Source: a bacterium
Lineage (GTDB): Bacteria > Myxococcota > UBA727 > JAUIJE01
Direction: 5' to 3'
Assembly: GCA_030431455.1 (NCBI GenBank)
Contig: JAUIJE010000012.1
Span: 62,001 to 126,000, forward strand
DNA: 64,000 bases
The translations under genes and the position numbers were made by a program. Under the pieces are notes generated by a model. The model searched no databases. It saw nothing but the letters and a program-made list of their open reading frames with translations, and was not told the origin of the DNA. Numbering within the stretch: position 1 is the stretch's first letter; each line of letters starts with the position of its first letter. Of this stretch, positions 8,789 to 17,270 are shown piece by piece.

Positions 8789-10645
8789 ATGGTCAGCACC
8801 CCGGCGCCCCTGCTGCTCGCGGCCCCGAGCCAATCGCACTGGCAACGGTTCGTCGACGGTGCCGATCCCGACATGCCCGACGATGTGATGCACGCCTGGC
8901 GCCGGGCCCGGGCCCTGGGGGTGTCGCCCGATGCGCCCACCCCCGAGGCGGTGGTCGACGAGACGTCGCTCCGGGTACGCCGGGGCCAGCTCGACCGTTT
9001 GGTGCAGGATGCCGACGGGGTGTTGGCGGAGGCGGCGCGGCGGCTGCACCACCGGGACCACGTGTTGTTGCTGTGCGACCTCGACGGGGTGGTGCTGCGG
9101 CGCTGGGCCGGTGGCGCGTTCGCCCCCGAGGCCGACGCGGTCCGGCTCATCGAAGGCTCGGTGTGGGCGGAGAACGTGCGGGGCACCAACGCCATCGGCA
9201 CCGCCGTGGCCGAGCGGCGCGCGGTGATCTGCCAGGGGCGCGCCCACTTCTCCCGCGATCACCACAGCATCATCTGCTATGCACAGATGATTCGCGACCT
9301 GCACGGTCAACCCGTGGCGGTGCTCGACGCCACCGCCCGGGTCGACCGGGTCGACCCGGGTCTCGCCCGGCTGGTGTTCGGCGCGGCCCGGGACCTGGAG
9401 TTGGTGGGCCAACACAAGGCGCTGGCGGATGTGCCCCACTTGTGGGCGGCGGTCCGGCTGCTCGAGGCCAGCGACACACCCGCCTGGCTGGTCGAGGAGA
9501 ACGGCCGCCAGGTGTACGCCAACCCCGCCGCCCGCGGCTTGCACCACGCGGTCCAGCCCGCGGCCCCGTTTTCGTCGTCGCTGTGGCCCGAACGGGTCAC
9601 CATCGGCGGCCAGGCCTTCCAATGTGTCTGCGAGCCCCTGGACCCGTTTGTGCTCGTGCGGCTCGAGCCGGTGCTGTCCATGGTTCGGGCCGCCCCCGCC
9701 CCGCCCCGCGCGATCTCGGGCATGTACGCGGAGGACCCCGCGGTGGTCGAGACCGTGACCAAGGCGGCCCGGTTCGCGCCCACCACCTTGCCGGTGTTGC
9801 TCCTGGCCGAGACCGGCACCGGCAAAGAACTGCTCGCCCGCGGCGTTCACGCCGCCTCGCCCCGTCGCGCAGGTCCGTTCGTCGCGCTCAACTGTGGGGC
9901 CTTTCCCGACGGCTTGGTCGAGGCGGAGCTGTTCGGCACCGCCGACGGCGCGTTCACCGGCGCCCGGCGGGGAGGCCGCGCGGGCCGGGTGCAACAAGCG
10001 AACGGGGGCACGCTGTTCCTCGACGAGGTCGCCGAGCTGCCCGTGCGGGTGCAGGCCTCGTTGCTGCGCTTTTTGGAGGACGGCACCTTCTTTGCGGTCG
10101 GGGGCGATGCCCCGGTCACCGTCGACGTGCGGTTGGTGTGCGCCACCTGCCGCGACCTGCCGGCGATGGTCGCCGACGGCCGGTTCCGCGAAGACCTGTT
10201 TTACCGCATCCGGGGCGCGACCCTGTCGTTGCCCCCGGTGCGCGAACGGCGCGACGTGCGCGGCCTGGTCGGGGCGCTGCTCGAGCAGCTCGCCCGCACC
10301 CAGCGTTTGCCCCAGGTGCCGCCGGTGTCGGACGCGGCCTGGGCGCAGCTGTTGGCGCATTCGTGGCCCGGCAACGTGCGCGAGCTCAAGCACGCCCTGC
10401 ACCACGCGCTGGTCCTGCAAGACGGCGTCATCGAGCCGCGCCACCTCCCCGACCTGTCGGTGCCCGGGGCGGGCCCGGCCCGGCGGTTGCCGGCGGCCAG
10501 CTCCCTGGCCGATGTCGAGGGGGACGCGGTCCGCGCGGCGCTGGCCGCGGCCGGCGGCAATGTGAGTGCAGCCGCGCGATCGTTGGGCATCGCGCGCAGC
10601 TCGCTGTACCGCAAGGCCAAACGCTACGGCATCGATTTGACCTGA
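8789..10645 (+). CDS. Sigma-54-dependent activator, AcoR type (sensor-AAA+-Fis HTH)
   Basis: This 618-residue bacterial enhancer-binding protein has an N-terminal sensor region of the AcoR kind with the signature GTNAIGTAVAERRAV and a GAF-like fold. The AAA+ domain has Walker A AETGTGKE at 340-347, the sigma-54 contact loop GAFTGA at 387-392 and Walker B GTLFLDEVAE. A Fis-type helix-turn-helix closes the protein (GGNVSAAARSLGIARSSLYR). AcoR relatives activate acetoin, alcohol or aldehyde catabolism genes in response to the substrate. Here the next genes are a DUF779 protein and an aldehyde dehydrogenase whose promoter is a clear sigma-54 site at 12916-12931, so that promoter is the likely target. 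An in-frame GTG at 8774 is an alternative start; I prefer the ATG at 8789. Confidence 0.92.
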   Translation: MVSTPAPLLLAAPSQSHWQRFVDGADPDMPDDVMHAWRRARALGVSPDAPTPEAVVDETSLRVRRGQLDRLVQDADGVLAEAARRLHHRDHVLLLCDLDGVVLRRWAGGAFAPEADAVRLIEGSVWAENVRGTNAIGTAVAERRAVICQGRAHFSRDHHSIICYAQMIRDLHGQPVAVLDATARVDRVDPGLARLVFGAARDLELVGQHKALADVPHLWAAVRLLEASDTPAWLVEENGRQVYANPAARGLHHAVQPAAPFSSSLWPERVTIGGQAFQCVCEPLDPFVLVRLEPVLSMVRAAPAPPRAISGMYAEDPAVVETVTKAARFAPTTLPVLLLAETGTGKELLARGVHAASPRRAGPFVALNCGAFPDGLVEAELFGTADGAFTGARRGGRAGRVQQANGGTLFLDEVAELPVRVQASLLRFLEDGTFFAVGGDAPVTVDVRLVCATCRDLPAMVADGRFREDLFYRIRGATLSLPPVRERRDVRGLVGALLEQLARTQRLPQVPPVSDAAWAQLLAHSWPGNVRELKHALHHALVLQDGVIEPRHLPDLSVPGAGPARRLPAASSLADVEGDAVRAALAAAGGNVSAAARSLGIARSSLYRKAKRYGIDLT

Positions 10646-10651
10646 GGCGGT

Positions 10652-11068
10652 TCAGCCCCCGGCGGTGACCAGGGCGAGCTCGACCTCGTCCCCGTGCAAG
10701 AGCCGTTGCGTGGCCAACAGGTCCCGTTCCTCGCGGGTGAACACCCGGGCCTTGGCCAAAAACCGCATCCCGGTGGGCGCTTCGAGGGAAAACCCCGCGC
10801 CCCGGCCCTCGACCACGTCGACGATGAGCTGGGTGTGACCCCACACATCGTACTGCTTGGCCCCGATGAAAAACGGCTCGCCGTCGAGGTCGCCCAAGAA
10901 CAGGTCGCTGTGCCCGGCCTTGAACTCCCCGCGCGGGTAACACATCGGCGCGCTCCCATCGCAGCACCCGCCCGACTGGTGAAACATCAACGGTCCATGC
11001 CGGGTCCGCAACGCACGGATGAGCGTCACCGCCCCCGGCGTGGCCACCACACGATCTGGCACATCCAT
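10652..11068 (-). CDS. DUF779 family protein (aldehyde dehydrogenase partner)
   Basis: The 138-residue protein carries the characteristic DUF779 stretch HQSGGCCDGSAPMCY, followed by FLGDLDGEPFFIGAKQYD and a conserved WGHTQLIVDVVEGRGAGFS. DUF779 genes are commonly found beside acetaldehyde-type aldehyde dehydrogenases and AcoR-like regulators, exactly as here; the biochemical role is not established. The Cys pair and nearby His suggest metal or cofactor handling (inference). The start ATG at 11068 follows a strong GAGGAGG site. It is downstream of the dehydrogenase on the same strand, separated by 276 bases that hold a perfect palindrome, so it may have its own control or lie in the dehydrogenase transcript. 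Confidence 0.88.
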   Translation of the reverse strand: MDVPDRVVATPGAVTLIRALRTRHGPLMFHQSGGCCDGSAPMCYPRGEFKAGHSDLFLGDLDGEPFFIGAKQYDVWGHTQLIVDVVEGRGAGFSLEAPTGMRFLAKARVFTREERDLLATQRLLHGDEVELALVTAGG

Positions 11069-11344
11069 ACATCCTCCTCGAAGTCACCCGCGGCGGAGGC
11101 CGCCTCTTCGAGCGAAGAAGCGGCCGCTGTTTTCGACTGTTCTTTTTCGGCAGCTCTTTCGAACCAAACGCCCCCGCTCCGCGCGTCGGGCGAGGCCGTC
11201 CCGACCTGGTTGTATGCAACTGCATACAACCCAGATCCGCCGGACCGGAGGTCCCTGGCGGATATGAGGGGGGAGTGGGGCCCCTGATTCGGCGAGCTTG
11301 CGAGCCGTGAAGGGGCGAGGGGGCCTGCGCCCCCTCGGGAAGAA
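11069..11344. other. Spacer between aldehyde dehydrogenase and DUF779 genes
   Basis: The 276-base gap contains no credible coding frame. Its main feature is the perfect palindrome at 11209-11230. The part next to the dehydrogenase stop has GC-rich direct runs but no clear terminator with a T-tract. I looked for a -24/-12 sigma-54 promoter in front of the DUF779 gene and found none with correct GG-N10-GC spacing. Confidence 0.6.
11209..11230. promoter_or_regulatory. Perfect 10-bp-arm palindrome, probable operator
   Basis: The arms GTTGTATGCA and TGCATACAAC are exact reverse complements separated by the two bases AC. It lies about 140 bases upstream of the DUF779 start. A two-base loop makes an RNA hairpin unlikely, so a dimeric DNA-binding protein is the better explanation. 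It shares the TGT...ACA frame of the sigma-54 activator site at 12972-12988 but not the GC-rich core. Confidence 0.6.
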
Positions 11345-12871
11345 TCAGAAGAAGCCCATCGGCTTCGGGTCGTAGCTCACCAAGAGGTTCTTGGTCTGTT
11401 GGTAGTGGTTGAGCATCATCGCGTGGGTCTCGCGCCCCATGCCACTTTGTTTGTAGCCCCCGAACGCGGCGTGGGCGGGATATAGGTGATAGCAGTTGGT
11501 CCACACCCGGCCGGCTTGGATCGCACGGCCCGCGCGGTAGGCGGTGTTGCCGTCGCGGGTCCACACCCCGGCCCCGAGGCCGTACAGCGTATCGTTGGCG
11601 ATCTGGATCGCATCGTCAAACCCATCGAACGACGTCATCGACACCACCGGCCCGAAGATCTCCTCTTGGAACACCCGCATGCGGTTGTCGCCGCTGAAGA
11701 TGGTCGGCTGCACATAATAGCCCCCGGCGAGGTCGCCTTCGAGCTCGGCCCGGGCACCACCGAGTAGGACCTCGGCGCCTTCTTTTTTGCCAATGTCAAT
11801 GTAAGACAGGATCTTCTCGAGCTGGTCTTTGGACGCCTGGGCGCCCACGGTGGTGTCGGTGTCGAGGGGGTTGCCGGGCACGGCGTGGTTCTTCACCCGC
11901 TCGACGGCGCGCTCGCGGAACTGGCCGAGGATCTTCTTGTCCACCAACGCCCGTGACGGGCAGGTACACACCTCGCCCTGGTTGAGGGCGAACATGGCGA
12001 AGCCTTCCATCGCCTTGTCCGCGTAGTCGTCGCTCTTGTCGAAGATGTCCGCGAAGAACAGGTTGGGGGACTTGCCGCCCAGCTCCAATGTCACGGGAAC
12101 GATGTTCTCCGACGCGTACTGCATGATCAGCCGGCCGGTGGTGGTCTCGCCGGTGAAGGCGACCTTGGCCACCCGGTCGCTGCTGGCCAGCGGTTTGCCC
12201 GCCTCGACCCCGAAGCCGTGCACGATGTTGAGCACGCCGGGGGGCAAGAGGTCGCCGACGAGGTGGGCCCAGACCGAGATGCCGGCGGGGGTTTGTTCGG
12301 CGGGCTTGAGCACCACCGCGTTGCCCGCGGCGAGGGCGGGGGCGAGCTTCCACGCCGCCATCAGCAACGGGAAGTTCCAGGGGATGATCTGCGCGATCAC
12401 GCCGAGGGGCTCTTTGAAGTGGTAGGCCACGGTGTTGTCGTCGAGCTCGGCGCAGGTGCCTTCTTGGGCCCGGATGCAGCTGGCGAAGTACCGGAAGTGG
12501 TCGATGGCCAACGGCAGGTCGGCGGCCAGGGTCTCGCGAATGGGTTTGCCGTTGTCCCAGGTCTCGACGAGGGCGAGCATCTCGAGGTTCTGTTCCATGC
12601 GGTCGGCGATCTTGTTCAAGATCTCAGCGCGTTTGGCCGGGGCGGTCTTGCCCCACGCGGGGGCGGCGCGATGGGCCGCGTCGAGGGCGGCTTCGACGTC
12701 CTCGGCGGTGGAGCGCGCGACCTCGCAGAACGGCTTGCCGTTCACCGGCGAGATGTTCTCGAAGTATTGCTCTTTCCGCGGGGCCTTGAACGCGCCGCCG
12801 ATGTAGTTCTGGTACCGGCTCTCGAACTTCACTTTTGCGCCGCTGGTGTGGGGGGCCTTGTAGACGGTCAT
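11345..12871 (-). CDS. Aldehyde dehydrogenase, NAD-dependent acetaldehyde type
   Basis: This 508-residue enzyme has the normal length for the ExaC/AldB group, which oxidises acetaldehyde and similar aldehydes to the acid with NAD(P). The catalytic Cys is residue 302 in [13 protein letters not shown], the general-base Glu is residue 263 in LELGGKSP, and the oxyanion Asn lies in IIPWNFPLL. The C-terminus [20 protein letters not shown] is typical of the group. The ATG at 12871 has a GGAGAG site; an upstream in-frame ATG at 12931 lies inside the promoter and is rejected. Transcription probably starts near 12904 from the sigma-54 promoter at 12916-12931. The AcoR-like regulator nearby and DUF779 downstream form the known functional trio. 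Confidence 0.95.
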   Translation of the reverse strand: MTVYKAPHTSGAKVKFESRYQNYIGGAFKAPRKEQYFENISPVNGKPFCEVARSTAEDVEAALDAAHRAAPAWGKTAPAKRAEILNKIADRMEQNLEMLALVETWDNGKPIRETLAADLPLAIDHFRYFASCIRAQEGTCAELDDNTVAYHFKEPLGVIAQIIPWNFPLLMAAWKLAPALAAGNAVVLKPAEQTPAGISVWAHLVGDLLPPGVLNIVHGFGVEAGKPLASSDRVAKVAFTGETTTGRLIMQYASENIVPVTLELGGKSPNLFFADIFDKSDDYADKAMEGFAMFALNQGEVCTCPSRALVDKKILGQFRERAVERVKNHAVPGNPLDTDTTVGAQASKDQLEKILSYIDIGKKEGAEVLLGGARAELEGDLAGGYYVQPTIFSGDNRMRVFQEEIFGPVVSMTSFDGFDDAIQIANDTLYGLGAGVWTRDGNTAYRAGRAIQAGRVWTNCYHLYPAHAAFGGYKQSGMGRETHAMMLNHYQQTKNLLVSYDPKPMGFF

Positions 12872-12915
12872 ACACTCTCCGTTGGTGGGGCGCGGTGCGC
12901 GCCGCGGCTGGAAAA

Positions 12916-12931
12916 GCGAGTTTTGTGCCAA
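12916..12931 (-). promoter_or_regulatory. Sigma-54 (-24/-12) promoter of the aldehyde dehydrogenase
   Basis: Read on the minus strand the site is TTGGCACAAAACTCGC. It matches the -24 element TTGGCAC exactly, has the required ten bases between GG and GC, and differs from the -12 consensus TTGC only at the second base (TCGC). It would start transcription about 33 bases before the dehydrogenase ATG. A sigma-54 activator is encoded three kilobases away. Confidence 0.85.
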
Positions 12932-12971
12932 GCGGGGCCGCGGCCTGCGGCGGTGGCCTGGCCCGGACAGG

Positions 12972-12988
12972 TGTCGCGCAGCGCAACA
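12972..12988. promoter_or_regulatory. Enhancer-type activator site (UAS) for the sigma-54 promoter
   Basis: TGTCGCGCAGCGCAACA is a near-perfect 17-base palindrome of the form TGTyGCGCwGCGCrACA, about 40 bases upstream of the -24 element. Flanking bases extend it to GACAGGTGT...ACACCTGTC. It is the best candidate for binding of the AcoR-type regulator's Fis domain. Confidence 0.65.
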
Positions 12989-13006
12989 CCTGTCCTGCCC
13001 GAGGAC

Positions 13007-13033
13007 GCGACACCTGTTGCGCGATGACGCAAT
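13007..13033. promoter_or_regulatory. Second activator half-site cluster
   Basis: This stretch carries GCGACA (13007-13012), TGTTGCG (13015-13021) and CGCAAT (13028-13033), repeats of the half-sites in the palindrome at 12972-12988. Paired enhancer sites are usual upstream of sigma-54 promoters. The symmetry here is imperfect, so binding is less certain. Confidence 0.45.
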
Positions 13034-13138
13034 GGGTCAAGCCCCCGCCGCCTGCAGATACATTGTACGTCCGGCCGGCCCGGGCCCGCCTCTGCGCCCG
13101 CCGCCGCACGAGGCCCCCACCCGCGCCCGGGTCGGGCT

Positions 13139-14107
13139 ATGGTCGGCGCCGTGCACGCGGTGCTGCTCTTTTTGGCGTTGGCCGCGCGGCCGCAGGTGGT
13201 CCTCGACGACCCCGCCGGCTGCGTGTCCAAGACCGAGATGGACCGCGACCTCGACGCGCTGTTGCCCGCCGACGTCGACACCTCGGGCCTGACCGTGCGG
13301 GTGCAGGTGGCCGCGGTGGGCGATCGCCGAACCATCGAGGCCAGGCTGTACGCGGCGCAAAGTCCCGACCCGTTGCTCGACAAGTCCCTCGACGTGGCCG
13401 CCGGCGATTGCCCCACCGTGCCCCGCCTGCTCGCCACCGTGGTGCGCCGGCGCCTCGACGGCCTGCCCCAAAGTGTGTGGGCCGGGCCCCCGCCCCGCGT
13501 CGACCCCGACCTCGAGGGGCCACCGCCCCCGCCGGAGAAGACCGTCGTCGAGGTCGTGCACAAAGACGAGCCCGCCCCGCCGCCCCCGGCCACGCCATCG
13601 CCGTGGCGGGTGCGGCCGCGCCTGGCCGTGGGCGTCGGCGGCGGGGTGTGGCCCTGGTCGGGGGACGTGCGGCTCGCGGGGGGCGTGTCCGTGGGCAAGG
13701 GCTATTGGCCCGACGCCGCGGTGGGGCTCAAGGCCCAGGTGTTCGCGCCGGTGCAGGTGGGCGGCGGCATCGCCCAAGCGGCGTCGCTGCAGCTGAGCCT
13801 CGGGGTGGCCTACGAGTTTGCGCCCTGGGATTGGTTGCAGATCGTGCCCCGCCTCGACGGCAACCTCGGCGGGGTGCTGGCCAGTGGCGCGCGGTTTTCC
13901 ACCAACGAGGTCGCGCTGTTGCCGTGGCTCAGCCTCGCCCCTGAGATGGCGGTGTACTCCGGGTTCGGGGTGTTCGCGTCGGTGGGCGTCGAGGTGCCCT
14001 TGGTCGGCATCGTGCTCGAGGACCGCACCGGGGCCCAGGGGCGGTTGCCCTTGGTGTGGGGGTTTGTGCGCGTCGGCTTCTCGTGGCGTTTTTTGGTCGG
14101 CGACTGA
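13139..14107 (+). CDS. Exported outer-membrane beta-barrel-like protein
   Basis: The 322-residue protein starts with a short hydrophobic signal (HAVLLFLALAARPQ). A mixed alpha/beta region of about 100 residues follows, then a Pro-rich linker (EGPPPPPEKTVV, APPPPATPSPW). The C-terminal half is made of alternating amphipathic strands with many Gly and aromatic residues and ends VGFSWRFLVGD. That pattern fits a small outer-membrane barrel, but I cannot name a family. The next genes encode an ECF sigma factor and a membrane protein on the same strand. A hairpin with CGGTTC/GAACCG arms lies downstream at 14167-14191. Confidence 0.65.
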   Translation: MVGAVHAVLLFLALAARPQVVLDDPAGCVSKTEMDRDLDALLPADVDTSGLTVRVQVAAVGDRRTIEARLYAAQSPDPLLDKSLDVAAGDCPTVPRLLATVVRRRLDGLPQSVWAGPPPRVDPDLEGPPPPPEKTVVEVVHKDEPAPPPPATPSPWRVRPRLAVGVGGGVWPWSGDVRLAGGVSVGKGYWPDAAVGLKAQVFAPVQVGGGIAQAASLQLSLGVAYEFAPWDWLQIVPRLDGNLGGVLASGARFSTNEVALLPWLSLAPEMAVYSGFGVFASVGVEVPLVGIVLEDRTGAQGRLPLVWGFVRVGFSWRFLVGD

Positions 14108-14166
14108 ACATCCACGGGGCGCGCGTCTCGGCGTGCATCCACGCAGAGACACTTGTTGGATCTCTC

Positions 14167-14191
14167 CGGTTCGGTTTTCTTGAAGGAACCG
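14167..14191 (+). other. Hairpin between barrel gene and ECF sigma gene
   Basis: CGGTTC and GAACCG are perfect six-base arms around a 13-base T-rich loop. It may end the upstream transcript or lie in the leader of the sigma gene. No T-tract follows, so a classical terminator is not supported. Confidence 0.3.
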
Positions 14192-14207
14192 CGGCCCGCC
14201 GGGAAGG

Positions 14208-14771
14208 ATGGGGGGGATGTTGCTGTTTCTTGCCGCCATTGCCGCCCCCAGCGCATCCGGGATCGACGTCGCGGCGGCGTTTGATGCGCACGGGGCGTGG
14301 CTGCTGCAGGTGACCGAACGCCTGTGTTCGTCCCGGTCGGCGGCGGAGGACATTGTGCAGGAGGCGTTCTTGGTGCTGCACAGAAAACGCGCCCGGCTCA
14401 CCGACGGCGAGGACCTGCGCGGTTGGCTCTACACCGTGGCCAAAAACCTCGTGCTGCACCACCGGCGCAGCATCGCCCGGCAGCTGCGCCTGCAGGACAA
14501 GGCCGAACGCGAGCTGCCGACGCAACAGGGCGCCGACGGGGACAAGGTCATCGAGCGCCGTCAGATGGGCGAACGCGTCCAGCGCGCCGCGTCCAAGCTC
14601 CCGATCAAACAGCGCGAAGTGTTCGTGCTGTACGAGCTCCAGGGCATGGCCGGCAAAGACATTGCGTCGATGCTCGACATCCCCGAGGGCACGGTGTGGA
14701 CCCGCCTGCACCATGCCCGGGCGGGGTTCGAACAGAACTACAAGCGGCTGCTCGAGAAGGACGCGCGATGA
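14208..14771 (+). CDS. ECF-type RNA polymerase sigma factor
   Basis: This 187-residue sigma-70-family protein has region 2 around SAAEDIVQEAFLVLHRKRARL with the core-binding helix, GWLYTVAKNLVLHHRR, and region 4 with LPIKQREVFVLYELQGMAGK and IPEGTVWTRLHHAR as the recognition helix. Length and layout fit the ECF group, which directs core polymerase to envelope or stress promoters. The first 15 residues (MLLFLAAIAAPSAS) are oddly hydrophobic for a sigma factor; an ATG at 14217 is another possible start, and neither removes the hydrophobic stretch. The stop overlaps the next gene's ATG (ATGA), so the membrane protein that follows is very likely its regulator or partner. Confidence 0.9.
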   Translation: MGGMLLFLAAIAAPSASGIDVAAAFDAHGAWLLQVTERLCSSRSAAEDIVQEAFLVLHRKRARLTDGEDLRGWLYTVAKNLVLHHRRSIARQLRLQDKAERELPTQQGADGDKVIERRQMGERVQRAASKLPIKQREVFVLYELQGMAGKDIASMLDIPEGTVWTRLHHARAGFEQNYKRLLEKDAR

Positions 14772-15574
14772 GCGACGCGCCCCCCCGCCTCATCGACGAC
14801 GCCGCGTTCATGTCGCGCACCGGCATCGACCTGTCCGCCGAGGCGGAGCTGTTCGTGGATGTGGCCGCCGAGCCGGTCAAGCAAAAGCTGCTCGCGGCGG
14901 TGGCCACCGGCGCGGTCACCGCCACCGCCGCGCACACTGCAACATTGTCGATGGCGGTCAAGGCCGCGGTGGTGAGCGCGGTGGTGGGCGCGGGGGCGGG
15001 GGGCACGGTGGTGTACGTGGCCGGGCAACCGCGTGGCCCCGCGCCGGTGGTGGCCCCGGTGGACGCGGGTCTCGACGAGGGCGCGCCGGATGCGGGACCG
15101 CAGGCCGCGGACGCGGGCCCGGCGGACGCGGGGCGGCCCCAAGTGGTGCGCAAAAAGCGCCGGCCTCCCCCGAAGGCCGCGCCCGGGGGTGACCTGGCCG
15201 CGGAGCTGTCGCTGTACCAGCGCGGCGAGGCCGCGCTGCAAGCGCGGAAGTGGGCGGTGGCCGAACGGGAGTTCGCCGCCTACCTGAAGGCCTACGGCAA
15301 AGGGTCGTTGCGCGAGGAAGCGCAGCTGGGCCGCCTCACCGCCCAGATGGGCGGGGGTAAGTACCAGTCGGTTCTCAGGCTGTCCGCCCGCTTGCTGAAA
15401 GACCCCGCGCTCCGGTCCCGCCGGGGCGAGCTGCACCGGTTGCGGGGGGATGCGGAAGCCAAGCTCGGCCGGTGCGACGCCGCGGCCCAGAGTTACGCCC
15501 GGGCCGAAAAGGCCGGCGGCAGCGGCCTGACCCCGGCGGCCATCGAGCGCGCGTTGTCCGCGTGTGGCGGCTGA
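14768..15574 (+). CDS. Single-pass membrane protein with C-terminal TPR-like region, putative anti-sigma partner
   Basis: The 268-residue protein begins with about 45 polar residues, followed by a membrane segment at about 62-84 (MAVKAAVVSAVVGAGAGGTV). An Asp-Ala-Gly/Pro-rich linker and a basic patch (VRKKRRPPPK) come next. The last 120 residues are helical and resemble tetratricopeptide repeats (YQRGEAALQARKWAVAEREF). Many myxobacterial ECF sigma genes are followed by such a gene, whose N-terminus may hold the sigma factor at the membrane; the role here is inferred from the four-base overlap and topology. No zinc-type anti-sigma motif (HxxxCxxC) is visible. Confidence 0.7.
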   Translation: MSDAPPRLIDDAAFMSRTGIDLSAEAELFVDVAAEPVKQKLLAAVATGAVTATAAHTATLSMAVKAAVVSAVVGAGAGGTVVYVAGQPRGPAPVVAPVDAGLDEGAPDAGPQAADAGPADAGRPQVVRKKRRPPPKAAPGGDLAAELSLYQRGEAALQARKWAVAEREFAAYLKAYGKGSLREEAQLGRLTAQMGGGKYQSVLRLSARLLKDPALRSRRGELHRLRGDAEAKLGRCDAAAQSYARAEKAGGSGLTPAAIERALSACGG

Positions 15575-15718
15575 CGGCGCCCGCGTTGCAGCGTGGGAGG
15601 CGGTGCCGCACAGTGTTTGTGGTTCCCCGCGAGATCTGCGCCGCTTTTTCTGAAGGTGGTGGGCAGAGGTGGGAAGGACCCGGTGTAGCACGCACCGCGT
15701 ACGCGGATTGGAGGTCGC

Positions 15719-17233
15719 ATGCGACGCCTGGTTTTGTCTTCGTGGATGATTTTGGCCTTGGCCCTCAACGCCGGCTGTCCGGTGATCGGCATCATCGGCG
15801 GCGGTGACGGGGACGGGGACGGGGACGGGGATGGCGATGGGGACGGGGACGGGGATGGGGACGGGGACGGGGACGGCGACGGGGACGGCGATGGCGACCC
15901 GGCCAATGTGTATGTCACCGGGGAGAGCCTGGTCGAGGACGCGCTCGGGCCGGCGTTGTTGTCGGCCTGCCTGCGGTTGCACGGTGATTGTGAAGAGCGG
16001 TGCGACGACCCCTGGGTGGTGTGCGGCGACTCCTTGGAGGAGTGCGTGCAGGAATACATCCGCCTGTACACCGAAGACATGAGCCAGCCCTGGGCCAATC
16101 CGTACTTGACCGACATGTGTGCCCAGCAGATCGACGAGCGGTCGTGCTCAGACCTGGAGCCGGACACCTTCGAGTGCAACTACGGTCTGGTCGAAGGCTG
16201 CGCCGAGGACGACGACGGCTTCGCCCCCAACTACGCCCCCCACATCGCGGCCGCGATCGAGACCCCGGCCACCTTGAGCTTGGACCTCTGCGAGCAGGTC
16301 CCCGAGTACTACCTGGTGGACGTGCCCGTCGGTGGCCAGGTGGACCTCGCCTTGTCCGGCCCCGGCGACCTCTGGATCGACGTGGGCTACGCCATCGAGG
16401 GCAACAACGGCAGCGTACAGCTCGAGGAAGTGGGCTTCGCCTCCCTCGACGGCAACACCCCCAGCCGCTCGGTGGCGGTGCCCAACGGGGGCAAGGTGCT
16501 GCTCGAGATCGAGAGCTGGGACACCGACTTCAACGGCCTGACCCTCGACGTGGGTGTGTCCGCGGGGCCCATCACCCGCGAGGCCGGGCTGAACATGGTC
16601 TGGGACCACCTGTGCGCGCGCCTGCATGGCAACTGTGCCGAGCTGTGCGACAGCCCCGACGAGTACTGCGGCGAGAACATCGATGTCTGCCGCGAGACCT
16701 ACGTCTATGGTCTGTGGGCCGACTACCAGCTCGACGACATGGTCGAGGGCAACGACGCCCTCAACTGCCAGAACCAACTCGCGGCCACGAGCTGCGCGGA
16801 CCTCGACCCCCGGGCGATCCCAGCCTGCGACGAGTTCACCGATGAGCTCGACGACGTCACCTGCACCCTCGACCCCCAAGGCTGGAACGCCCCCGCGCTG
16901 GCCACCATGGCCAACACCGTGGTGTTGCCCACCACCCTCGAGCTCACGTTGTGCGACGAGAACAGCTACGAGGACCAGTGGTTCGCCCTCGACCTCGTGG
17001 CCGGGGACACCGTGGTCGTCACCCGCCAGACCACCACCGTGAACGACATGTCGATCACGATGTACGCGGAGTCCGGCATCCCCGGCGATCCCACCTACCA
17101 TGACTCGGAGTGGGTGGACGCGGACGAGACCACCGAGACCTTCAACCCCGTGACCGTCGACGGCGTCTACTATCTCAAGGTCTACCAGAACTCCGGCTTC
17201 AATGACGTGACATTGTCGGTGGCGCTCGAATAG
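15719..17233 (+). CDS. Secreted lipoprotein with Gly-Asp repeat linker, Cys-rich
   Basis: The 504-residue protein has a lipoprotein signal ending LALALNAGC, so lipidation at Cys 20 is likely. A linker of about 16 Gly-Asp pairs (encoded at 15803-15897) follows. The mature part has two related halves: each begins with a Cys-rich block containing LRLHGDCEERCDDPW or ARLHGNCAELCDSPDEYC and continues with a beta-rich region that looks like the bacterial pre-peptidase C-terminal jelly roll (DLALSGPGDLWIDV; ALDLVAGDTVVVTRQ). The ATG at 15719 has a GGAGGT site. The function is unknown; it is probably exposed on the cell surface. The internal duplication is clear from the matching Cys spacing. Confidence 0.78.
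   Translation: MRRLVLSSWMILALALNAGCPVIGIIGGGDGDGDGDGDGDGDGDGDGDGDGDGDGDGDGDPANVYVTGESLVEDALGPALLSACLRLHGDCEERCDDPWVVCGDSLEECVQEYIRLYTEDMSQPWANPYLTDMCAQQIDERSCSDLEPDTFECNYGLVEGCAEDDDGFAPNYAPHIAAAIETPATLSLDLCEQVPEYYLVDVPVGGQVDLALSGPGDLWIDVGYAIEGNNGSVQLEEVGFASLDGNTPSRSVAVPNGGKVLLEIESWDTDFNGLTLDVGVSAGPITREAGLNMVWDHLCARLHGNCAELCDSPDEYCGENIDVCRETYVYGLWADYQLDDMVEGNDALNCQNQLAATSCADLDPRAIPACDEFTDELDDVTCTLDPQGWNAPALATMANTVVLPTTLELTLCDENSYEDQWFALDLVAGDTVVVTRQTTTVNDMSITMYAESGIPGDPTYHDSEWVDADETTETFNPVTVDGVYYLKVYQNSGFNDVTLSVALE
15803..15897 (+). repeat. Gly-Asp codon repeat in lipoprotein linker
   Basis: About 95 bases of GGxGAy hexamers encode an uninterrupted (Gly-Asp) run. The third bases vary (ggggac, ggcgat), so the run is kept at protein level rather than being a pure DNA repeat. 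A similar, longer run lies at 38892-39147. Confidence 0.9.
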
Positions 17234-17240
17234 CCGGCCT

Positions 17241-17270
17241 GAGCCCCCATCGCCCCCGCGCGGGGGGCTC
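17241..17270. terminator. GC-rich hairpin between convergent genes
   Basis: GAGCCCCC and GGGGGGCTC pair to a stem of eight to nine bases around a 13-base loop, placed exactly between two converging stops. No long T-tract follows on either side, so its strength as an intrinsic terminator is uncertain. Confidence 0.55.

Noticed and set aside
8645-10444. The minus-strand frame of the peptidoglycan-binding-like gene continues far upstream
   Set aside because: The extension is antisense to the sigma-54 regulator; a strong ribosome site and ATG at 8641 define the real start.
11069-11208. A sigma-54 promoter for the DUF779 gene
   Set aside because: The nearest candidates have 9 or 12 bases between GG and GC instead of ten.
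12872-12931. A longer aldehyde dehydrogenase start at 12931
   Set aside because: It would lie on the sigma-54 promoter, and the added residues are not conserved-looking; ATG 12871 has a proper ribosome site.
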